Source: Pseudonocardiales bacterium (GTDB lineage Bacteria; Actinomycetota; Actinomycetes; Mycobacteriales; Jatrophihabitantaceae). From it: a stretch of 36,202 nt of DNA. Where the stretch lies: contig QHCC01000135.1 of the NCBI GenBank assembly GCA_003243915.1, positions 1-36,202 of the forward strand, given 5' to 3'. Below the pieces are notes generated by a model, which was given only the letters and a program-made list of their open reading frames with translations, was not told the origin of the DNA and did not search any database. Of this stretch, positions 16,916-23,757 are shown one piece after another; positions within the stretch are counted from its first letter, which is position 1; every line of letters starts with the position of its first letter. Position numbers and translations under genes: made by a program.

Positions 16916-17850
16916 GCGCCACAGCCCGGTCTCGCCGCAGCAAGGCCACCCGAGACGCGCACCTGTTCCCCACCCGGCCCTATGACCTGGTCAAAGAGTT
17001 CGTCGTCGCGATGCTCGTCGTCGGAATATTGACAGTCCTGCTGGCCGTGGTGTTCTCCTCACCCGACCGTAAGGCAGTCACCCTCGCCGCATGGGCCAAG
17101 GCTGCACCCAACGATGTGGTGGCCACCGCGACCGCTGAGCTCGCCGGCACCAGCACCAGCGCTGGCTACGGGCCCCCCTATAACCACGCCGCGCCGGGAC
17201 AGAACCTCGGCCCGCTGCGGCTGCAGCGCCTCGGCGGGGTCCGGATCCCGATCGACAGCGCCAATGACCTCGTCATCTCCCCACTGAGCGCCGTCACCGG
17301 GGACGCGGCCCTGTCCGTTGCTCTGCGTACGTGGCGGTCGGCCTCCGACGTTCAGCGCACCACGTGGGCCGGGCACTACGCAGACGCCCTTGCCGCCGTC
17401 GCGGACGGCGACCCCGCCAAGGTCGCCGCCGGGACATACGGCCCGGTCCCGATACTGGCGAACCGGTTGATGAGCCTGGCTCGCAGCGGATCCCTGGAAG
17501 GGCTGCTGACTAGCGGCGGCACCTTCTACAGCAGCGACGAAACCAAGCCGCTGTTGCTGCTCACCGACGGCACCTACCTCGAGGAACAAGCTCGCGCTGA
17601 TCACCTGGGCGGTGATCAGTGGGGAATGATGAACGAAACCGGCAACTACCCCGGCCAGCCCTGGATGTGGCTTTACACGTTCTGGTATCAGGTCAAACCG
17701 TTCTCCACCTCCACCAACGCCGACGCCCTGGTGTGGGGCCTGATGGCCGCGCTCACCCTCATCTTCACCTTCGTCCCGTTCGTCCCCGGACTGCGCTCAC
17801 TACCCCGCCACCTGGGCGTCCACCGCCTCATATGGCGACAACGCCCCTGA
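16912..17850 (+). CDS. Membrane partner of the cytochrome b with large extracytoplasmic domain (subunit IV-like)
   Basis: A protein of 312 residues overlapping cytochrome b as ATGA. A basic N-terminus is followed by FPTRPYDLVKEFVVAMLVVG and a membrane helix (about 28-50). Then comes an extracytoplasmic domain of about 200 residues (50-255), including GYGPPYNH, GPLRLQRLGGVRIPIDSAND and QWGMMNETGNYPG. A C-terminal part with PWMWLYTFWYQVKPF and one or two helices ends in FVPFVPGLRSLPRH. The last part recalls subunit IV / C-terminal cytochrome b, with PWMWLYTFWY at the place of the PEWY quinol motif, although PEWY itself is absent. There are no cysteines, so no c-type haem or Fe-S cluster. It probably completes the cytochrome b; the role of the large domain is unknown. 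Confidence 0.75.
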   Translation: MSATARSRRSKATRDAHLFPTRPYDLVKEFVVAMLVVGILTVLLAVVFSSPDRKAVTLAAWAKAAPNDVVATATAELAGTSTSAGYGPPYNHAAPGQNLGPLRLQRLGGVRIPIDSANDLVISPLSAVTGDAALSVALRTWRSASDVQRTTWAGHYADALAAVADGDPAKVAAGTYGPVPILANRLMSLARSGSLEGLLTSGGTFYSSDETKPLLLLTDGTYLEEQARADHLGGDQWGMMNETGNYPGQPWMWLYTFWYQVKPFSTSTNADALVWGLMAALTLIFTFVPFVPGLRSLPRHLGVHRLIWRQRP

Positions 17851-18282
17851 CAGGGTTGGCCTGTCGCCTGGGTCTGGACGGCATCGACACCGGTCCTGAC
17901 CCGAACCGCGTCGCCTTACCGTCGAGGCGACGAGAACAGGTTCCCGCTCGGCTTGCAGTGCTCATTCGGCAGCCTTTCGCTCCGCCTCGGCCGCAGGAGC
18001 ACCCAACCCGGCAAGCCTGGCTTCAGCCAGGCGTGTCGCCATCTCGGGGCAAGACGTCTGCGCTGATCGAGCGGCGCAGGTCATAGGTGGCGGGGATGAG
18101 GAACGACCTCATTGGCATCCACAGGACTCACAGCGGCGAAACGCCGACGAAGTTCCCGGATCGCGCCGCGTCGTACGTGGGCGCTGGGCTCCTCGCGACT
18201 TCATCCTGGCCTGGTCGCGACATACAGGTTCTGGTGCTCGATGTCATCGCTGCCTCCGGGACCCGTAGAGAAGATCTGCAGC
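17851..18282. other. Gene-poor gap with a weak hairpin
   Basis: No gene is supported on either strand. CGTCGCC (17909-17915) and GGCGACG (17926-17932) form a perfect 7-bp stem with a 10-nt loop, about 60 bp after the cytochrome operon; it lacks a T tract. A minus-strand open stretch near 17968-18080 is Ala/Glu-rich and could be a gene remnant, but I cannot place it in a family. Confidence 0.4.
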
Positions 18283-19164
18283 TCAGCCGGCAGAGGATGG
18301 AACGACGGCCACCGGACAGGTCGCGTGGTGTAGCACGCCCTGGCTCACCGATCCGAGCAGCGTGCCGGCCAGGGCGTGCCGTCCGCGAGTACCGACGACC
18401 AGCAGGTGCTGCGCGTTCGAGGCGGCGATGAGCCCGGCGACCGGGTGTTCGCGGACGACAGCGCTGTGCACCTCGACGTCCGGATACTTCTCCCGCCAAC
18501 CGGCCAGCGCCTCCAAGAGCCACGTCTCGACCCGTGCGGGAGCGGGCGGCTCGGAGCGCCACATCATCTCGGCGAGCAGGTCGAGGTGCCAGCAGAGCAC
18601 GGCGTGCAGCGGCAGTGACCGTCGCCTCGCGAAGTCAAAGCCGTAGGCCAGAGTGGCCTCGGAGTCCTCGCGCGCGGCGACGCCGACAACGACCGCGGCG
18701 CTCTCGGCGGGGAGGGCCGCCGGACCGCGTACGACGACGACCGGGCAAGCGGCCCTAGCCGACACGGCCGCGCCCACCGAGCCAAGTACCGCCGAGCCGA
18801 TGGCACCGAGATGGCGCGAGCCGAGAGCGACTGTGGACGCATGCTCGGACTCCTCGAGAAGAGCGGCAACCGCATCGTCGGCGTAGTCGTGGGTGGTGAC
18901 GACGACGTCCGGTGCGAGTGTCTGGGCCTGGGTGGCCGCGGCTGCTAGCTGGCGTCGTGCGATGGCCTTGACATGCGGGAGTTCGGGCACCGCCAGGTTG
19001 CCGTAGATCGCCATCGAGCCGTAGGTCAGGTCCCGGCCGAACCCGTAGACCAGCCGGGCCGACGCTTGTCGCGAGCGCGCTTCGTCAAGTGCCCAGGCCA
19101 GTGCCGCGTCGGCACCGGGGGATCCGTCGACACCGACAACAACCGGTGAGTCGTTGGTTGTCAT
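18283..19164 (-). CDS. Universal stress protein with two Usp domains
   Basis: A protein of 293 residues, the length of tandem-domain mycobacterial USPs such as Rv2623. Domain 1 (about 6-146) begins PVVVGVDGSPGADAALAWAL and ends with the ATP-loop signature GSRHLGAIGSAVLGSVGAAV. Domain 2 (about 157-290) begins AAVVVGVAAREDSEATLAYG and ends GTRGRHALAGTLLGSVSQGV. Both keep the G-2x-G-9x-G(S/T) nucleotide-binding pattern, so ATP binding is likely. Its ATG overlaps the stop of the upstream acyl-CoA synthetase gene (ATGA, 19161-19164), so the two form an operon. In mycobacteria such proteins are DosR-controlled and promote slow growth. Confidence 0.92.
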   Translation of the reverse strand: MTTNDSPVVVGVDGSPGADAALAWALDEARSRQASARLVYGFGRDLTYGSMAIYGNLAVPELPHVKAIARRQLAAAATQAQTLAPDVVVTTHDYADDAVAALLEESEHASTVALGSRHLGAIGSAVLGSVGAAVSARAACPVVVVRGPAALPAESAAVVVGVAAREDSEATLAYGFDFARRRSLPLHAVLCWHLDLLAEMMWRSEPPAPARVETWLLEALAGWREKYPDVEVHSAVVREHPVAGLIAASNAQHLLVVGTRGRHALAGTLLGSVSQGVLHHATCPVAVVPSSAG

Positions 19165-21875
19165 GATTTCTTCCTCTTCTCGGGAGTGGTACGGCGAAGC
19201 TGACGAACAAGCGGATCGTCGAGGTGAGCCGGCGGGCTGACGCGGATTCGTGCGTCCACGACGAGTACTCCGTCGACGTTGCAGATCAGCGGATTCAGGT
19301 CCAACTCCGCGATCTCGGGTAGGTCGTCGGCGAGCGCAGCCACCCGCACCAGCACGTCGCGCAGCGCCGCGCGCGGCACGACGGGGCGCCCGCGATACCC
19401 GTCGAGCAGCCGTCCGAGCCGAAGGCCGGCGATCATCGCGTCGGCATGGTCCGCGGCCAGAGGTGCCAGCCGGAACGCCCGGTCATCGACGATGTCGGCA
19501 AGAACCCCGCCGGCGCCGAGCATGACGAGTGGTCCGAATTGCGCATCCTGCACGGCGCCGATGATGACTTCCGTTGCGCCGGTCACCATCGGTTGGACGA
19601 TGAGTTCGGACGCATTGGGGACTGCCGCGGTGAGGTCGGCAACGGCCTGGCGCAGTTCCGCTACGTCACATATACCCAGGCGGACCCCGCCGACGTCCGT
19701 CTTGTGAACCACACCCGGGCCGGAGACCTTCAGTGCGACCGGGTAACCGAGTTCCGTGGCAGCCTGCGCTGCGTCGTCGGCGCCGCGGACCACGCGCTGG
19801 GGGCAGACGGGTATGCCGTAGTGAATGAGCAGCCGGGCGACATCCCGCGGCTCCAGCCACTCGGTTCCGGACGCCAGCGCCTGCTCGACCAACTCCTTGG
19901 CAGGGATCACGTCAACCTCGGCCGGCCGCACCACCGGCATGGGCCGCTCGGCACGGATCCGGGCGTAGCGGTGGGCGACACCGAGAGCTGCCGCGGCCGG
20001 CTCAGGAAAGCTGAATACCGGTACCGACCGCGTCGTCCCGGCGATGGGGAGCGAGCGCTCAATGCCTCCGACCTGGGTGGCGATGAGCGGTTTCTCAGAT
20101 GTGCCCGCAGCCGAAACGGTGGCGGCCAGGATGGCGTCGGGGTCGGCGACCGCGATCTCGGTGAAGACTGTGAGCACGGCATCGACTTCGTCGGCCTCGA
20201 GCAGCACCCCCAGGGCGGCGGCCACCTCGTCAGCCTGAGCACCGGCTCCGAGATCGATCGGGTTCTGGGTCGACGCCGCAGACGGTACGGCGTGCCGCAC
20301 CCGTTCCTGGGTGGTAGCGCCGAGGTCGACGACCTGCAGGTCGGCCACCGCGACCGCATCGGCGGCGAGAATGCCTGGGCCCCCAGAGTTGCCGATGATC
20401 GCCACCCGCGGGCCCGCGGGCAGCGGCTGGTCGGTGAGCACGCGCGCCGCGTCGAGCATTTCCTGCATCGTGGCTACGCGCAGCACGCCGGCTTCGGTGA
20501 ACATGGCCTCGACGGCGACTTCGGAGGAAGCGGCAGCGGCCGTGTGGGACTGTCCCGCGCGTCGTCCGGCGGAGCTACGTCCGGATTTGATCGCGAGAAT
20601 CGGTTTGTGTTGCGCGACACGGCGGGCTATGCGCACGAACGCGCGCGCGTCGCCGATCGATTCCAGATACAGGGCGATGACACGGGTGCGAGGGTCACAT
20701 TCCCATGACAGCAGCAGATCGTTCCCACTGACATCGGCCTTGTTGCCGACGGAGACGAACTGCGACACACCAAGTCCGCGGCGCGCCGCCGCAGTGAGAA
20801 ACGCGATGCCGAAGGCACCTGACTGTGACAGCAGCCCGAGACTGCCGCCCTGCTTCGGCAACACCGCGAAGGTGGCGTCCAGGCGAACGGCCGGGTCGGT
20901 GTTGACGACACCAACACAGTTCGGACCTACCAGGCGCATGCTGTACTCGCGCGCAATCGCGAGCACCTCGTCCTGCATTGCCCTGCCCCGGCCGCCTGCC
21001 TCGCCGAAGCCCGCGCTGAGCAGCAACACCGCGCGTGCACCGCGCTGGCCGCAGGCGCGCACTACTGCCGCGACGCTGACAGCGGGCACTGCGATGATCG
21101 CCAGGTCCGGAGCAACTGGCAACTCGGCGGGCGAGCGAACCGACGGCACACCGAGAATCGACGTGTGGTGTGGATTCACCGCATTCAGAGCGCCCGTGAA
21201 GCCGCCGCGCACAATGTTGCCGAGAACCTGGTGCCCAACTGATCCCACGCGGTTGCTCGCACCGATTACGGCGATCGATCGCGGCGCGAGCAGCGGGATC
21301 AGGCTCGCGACATCGGCGGCGCGTTCCCGATAGCCGAGTGCGGCAACGATCTCGTCCGCCGGGCCCAAGTCGAAGACCACCCGGAAGGTTCCGTGGTCAA
21401 GGGTCATGTGGGTCTCGAAACCGATGTCGCCCAGAACCTGAATCATCGCGGCATTTTCGGCCAGCACGTCGGCGACGAACCGCCGGATGCCGACAAGCCG
21501 GGCGACGCTGGCCAGATGCTCGAGCAGCAACGTGCCGATCCCCTCGTGCTGCCTGTCGTCGGCGATGAGCAATGCCATCTCGGCCGAGCTGTCGGTGATT
21601 CCCTCGAACGCCGCCACGCCGACGATCTCCTCACGCACGCAAGCCACCAGCGCTTGGTGTGTTCGGCTACCCACCTGCACCAACCTGTCGAGATAGTGAT
21701 CCGCGGCCTCGCGGCTCAGGCTGAAGAACCGCAGGTAGATGGACCTGTCCGACGCGCGTGCCTGTAGGGCCCGCAAACCGCCCAGATCACTCGTGGCAAC
21801 CGTTCGGATGTGAACGAGGCCGCCATCGGAGCGGATTGCATCAACTCCCTGACAGTCCAGCTCTAGCGTCGACAT
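19161..21875 (-). CDS. GNAT-fused NDP-forming acyl-CoA synthetase / protein lysine acetyltransferase (Pat-like)
   Basis: A protein of about 904 residues with a fused layout. The N-terminal GNAT domain (about 20-165) contains SIYLRFFSLS and the acetyl-CoA loop RQHEGIGTLLLEHL. A CoA-binding Rossmann domain follows (IAVIGASNRVGSVGHQVL). The succinyl-CoA-ligase-like region has GLLSQSGAFGIAFLTAAARR and the phospho-His motif GQSHTAAAAS. The C-terminal ATP-grasp domain includes GYPVALKVSGPGVVHKTDVG. The family includes PatZ-type lysine acetyltransferases and ADP-forming acyl-CoA synthetases. The retained His suggests the synthetase part may still be active. The ATG at 21875 lies 6 nt after CAGGCT and is preferred over the TTG at 21908. 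It forms an operon with the downstream usp gene. Confidence 0.9.
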   Translation of the reverse strand: MSTLELDCQGVDAIRSDGGLVHIRTVATSDLGGLRALQARASDRSIYLRFFSLSREAADHYLDRLVQVGSRTHQALVACVREEIVGVAAFEGITDSSAEMALLIADDRQHEGIGTLLLEHLASVARLVGIRRFVADVLAENAAMIQVLGDIGFETHMTLDHGTFRVVFDLGPADEIVAALGYRERAADVASLIPLLAPRSIAVIGASNRVGSVGHQVLGNIVRGGFTGALNAVNPHHTSILGVPSVRSPAELPVAPDLAIIAVPAVSVAAVVRACGQRGARAVLLLSAGFGEAGGRGRAMQDEVLAIAREYSMRLVGPNCVGVVNTDPAVRLDATFAVLPKQGGSLGLLSQSGAFGIAFLTAAARRGLGVSQFVSVGNKADVSGNDLLLSWECDPRTRVIALYLESIGDARAFVRIARRVAQHKPILAIKSGRSSAGRRAGQSHTAAAASSEVAVEAMFTEAGVLRVATMQEMLDAARVLTDQPLPAGPRVAIIGNSGGPGILAADAVAVADLQVVDLGATTQERVRHAVPSAASTQNPIDLGAGAQADEVAAALGVLLEADEVDAVLTVFTEIAVADPDAILAATVSAAGTSEKPLIATQVGGIERSLPIAGTTRSVPVFSFPEPAAAALGVAHRYARIRAERPMPVVRPAEVDVIPAKELVEQALASGTEWLEPRDVARLLIHYGIPVCPQRVVRGADDAAQAATELGYPVALKVSGPGVVHKTDVGGVRLGICDVAELRQAVADLTAAVPNASELIVQPMVTGATEVIIGAVQDAQFGPLVMLGAGGVLADIVDDRAFRLAPLAADHADAMIAGLRLGRLLDGYRGRPVVPRAALRDVLVRVAALADDLPEIAELDLNPLICNVDGVLVVDARIRVSPPAHLDDPLVRQLRRTTPEKRKKS

Positions 21876-21910
21876 CTTCACAGCCTGTCTGCCAGGCAGG
21901 CCGGCCAACA

Positions 21911-21924
21911 GGGCCTAACGGCCC
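21911..21924. promoter_or_regulatory. DosR-like palindrome upstream of the acs-usp operon
   Basis: GGGCCTAACGGCCC matches the 14-bp core of the mycobacterial DosR box (GGGACTWWAGTCCC) at 11 positions. If transcription starts at the ATG of the acyl-CoA synthetase (21875; CAGGCT -10 six bases upstream), the centre lies at -42.5, the usual place for an activator overlapping -35. The downstream genes are typical DosR targets. The identity of the binding protein is inferred. Confidence 0.45.
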
Positions 21925-21950
21925 GAGCGGAGCCGGCCACCGTCGGCTCT

Positions 21951-22440
21951 TCACCTGCGGACACCCATGGACTCCGGCCGGACCAACGGTTCGAGACCGA
22001 CCTCTTCGGCGGCCGGTCCGGAGCGGGCCAACTCCATAGCTCGTTCCAGGTCACGCGGAGCGGGCTCGGGAAGGCAGCTCGAATCGAGTCGAGCACGTCG
22101 ATGTAGGGCGAGGCGGCTTCGCCTGATGTTGCTGCGCGAGAACCGCGCAGTGGGTCGAGCTGCGCATCGCCCTTGACGAAGCCGCCTCGCAACCTCACAG
22201 ACCAGGCCGAGGTGACCGGGCAGTTCGCCACCGTCCAGGGTGATCCCGGCCTCCCGGTAGGCGTGCGTGAAGCCGAGCAAGGCCATGCCACGTTTGCGGT
22301 GTCGCCGTGGCGTAGTAGCTCAGGTAGAGGCAGCAGCGTCGTCGCAAATCGAAGGTTTCGACGTAGGCGCGGGTGAGCTGGCCGGCCGGGTCGACCCGAG
22401 GTAGTGAACGAAGCGGCCCATCGTCGTCGCGGCCGGCCTG
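21951..22440 (-). pseudogene. narJ remnant (nitrate reductase assembly chaperone), multiply frameshifted
   Basis: Three minus-strand frames carry successive pieces of NarJ, the chaperone that inserts molybdenum cofactor into NarGH. In order they are LTRAYVETFDLRRRCCLYLS, MALLGFTHAYREAGITLDGG with ELPGHLGLVCEVA, SPYIDVLDSIRAAF, and PEPAPRDLERAMELARSGPA with EEVGLEPLV, ending at the stop at 21951. Restoring single bases in short G/C runs rejoins them: near 22303-22308 (ACGGGC and ACCCGC) and near 22073 (GCCCTT). The N-terminal part is missing or unrecognisable. narG, narH and narI are not adjacent, so the rest of the operon has been lost or rearranged. Confidence 0.75.
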
Positions 22441-22780
22441 GGGTTCATCGTGAGGCGGAGGAAGTCCTCGCGGGCGCAGCCGTCCGAGCAGTACCAGCAG
22501 CCAGCGCGCGCCCGCGCTGGAACGGTGAACCCGTCGAAGCGCACCTCACCGTGGAGCACCGCAGTGCGGCGGTGTCCGTGGAACGGCTTGCCATCCGGGT
22601 TGCCCCACCGCGCCCGTCAACCCGTTCCCGGGCACTGGATGCCGTTACCGTGAGCGTGACCCGGTGCGTCCTGCGGTTGGCCTCGAGACAGGCAATCACG
22701 CGATGGTCGTCGATCGCCGACATGGTGTGCCTACACGCCAACGGCACCATGATCACCGAATGGCTAGCGGGCACGCCGTA
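22441..22780 (-). other. Degraded unknown coding region with a Cys-rich segment
   Basis: A minus-strand frame reads NPDGKPFHGHRRTAVLHGEV, then RFDGFTVPARARAGCWYCSD and GCAREDFLRL (about 22455-22605). The CxxC-like WYCSDGC could be part of a zinc site. Upstream, a different frame reads MSAIDDHRVIACLEANRRTH. An in-frame TGA near 22620 separates the pieces. No family is recognised and no intact gene is supported. It may be a broken gene like the adjacent narJ. Confidence 0.3.
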
Positions 22781-22858
22781 GACCGATATTGACCCGGAGG
22801 ACAATCGTGAGCTTGCTTGCCCGACGGACAGGGCCGCCCACCGCCCAGACCCGCCGGG

Positions 22859-22878
22859 TAGGGTCGTCCACGAAGGAG
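22859..22878 (+). promoter_or_regulatory. -10 box and ribosome site of the ABM gene
   Basis: TAGGGT (22859-22864) would start transcription near 22871, and AAGGAG (22873-22878) then sits 6 nt before the ATG at 22885. This favours the short start over an upstream in-frame GTG at 22807, which has its own GGAGG at 22796-22800. Confidence 0.45.
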
Positions 22879-22884
22879 ACACTG

Positions 22885-23196
22885 ATGACGTCCCGGTTCG
22901 CTCAGCACACCCGTCTAGTTGCTGTGCCCGGCAAACGCGACGAGGTTGTCGCGAAATTCCTTGAGGCTGCCGACGTGCAGCGTGAGAACGCTGACTGCGA
23001 AGTGATGGTAGTCAGCACCGCGCCGGACTCAGCCGACATCGTGTACCTGACTGAAGTCTGGTCGAGCAAAGACGCATGGGAAAGCGCTCGCAGCAGCGCG
23101 CAGATCCAAGCTTGGGCGGCGTCAATGGCTGCGCTCGTCGCCGACTCGCCTGAGAGCACTCCGCTCGACGTCGCGGGCGGCAACGGACTTCGCTAG
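22885..23196 (+). CDS. ABM-family (antibiotic biosynthesis monooxygenase-like) protein
   Basis: A protein of 103 residues with the ferredoxin-like dimeric alpha/beta fold pattern. A first strand and helix (HTRLVAVPGKRDEVVAKFLE) are followed by NADCEVMVVSTAPDSADIVY and LTEVWSSKDAWESARSS, with the typical E-VW-S/DxxAxxxH-like end (here the final helix is QIQAWAASMAALV). ABM proteins include quinone-forming monooxygenases, haem-degrading enzymes and many small-molecule binders. No catalytic residue can be assigned. It is transcribed alone, away from the narJ remnant. Confidence 0.82.
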   Translation: MTSRFAQHTRLVAVPGKRDEVVAKFLEAADVQRENADCEVMVVSTAPDSADIVYLTEVWSSKDAWESARSSAQIQAWAASMAALVADSPESTPLDVAGGNGLR

Positions 23197-23757
23197 ACGA
23201 GCGACCGCTCGGCAGGCATCAGGCGCGAACCATCCATCGCCCCGCGACATGGCGTCGCTGCCAGGCGCCCTGACCGTCGCGCTCAAACGAAGACTTATCA
23301 GGCCGTCCCGTAGGGCGATCCGCCGCTGCCACGGTCACGCCTCGGAACGACGGGCTGTCCGGACTGATGAGCCGTGGTGCAACGTCGTTGGCGTTAGCGT
23401 CGGCGATGAGCCGGATTGCAGGCTTGGAATGGGTTTCGGGCCATGCGCATCAACACGACGATGGCCGGTGCGGTGATCCCGGGGCTCATCGCCGGAGTGA
23501 TTCTCGATGCACGTCGAAGCCTTGACCAGTCGGCACAGATGCGGGAGAGGTTCGTCATCTGACGCGTCCCCGGCCGTTCGGAAGGTGGCGCCCCGAACCT
23601 GAGTTCACGATGGAAGAGCGCCACATCGATCGCCAGCCTTGGCAGATGAAGGCAGAAGGCACGCCCTGCGTCCGGCGTCACCTTAGGCGTCGACATGATC
23701 CTCGATAGGCGATCTTGGCGAGGACCTAAAGCTGGTGCGTCCGTCGGCGTTTTGGGT
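23197..23757. other. Gene-poor gap with one possible 39-residue ORF
   Basis: No established gene is visible. A small plus-strand frame at 23443-23562 encodes MRINTTMAGAVIPGLIAGVI, then LDARRSLDQSAQMRERFVI: one hydrophobic helix plus a charged tail. It has no clear ribosome site, so it is only a candidate. A GC hairpin (CGAGCG/CGCTCG, about 23199-23212) follows the ABM gene. Confidence 0.35.

Noticed and set aside
19446-20708. Long plus-strand frame opposite the GNAT/acyl-CoA synthetase
   Set aside because: Gly/Arg/Asp-rich shadow; the minus strand carries a complete multidomain enzyme.
22807-22884. Upstream GTG start for the ABM protein with a good GGAGG
   Set aside because: It would add 26 basic, unstructured residues before a complete ABM fold; the ATG at 22885 has its own -10 and AAGGAG. 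It remains possible.
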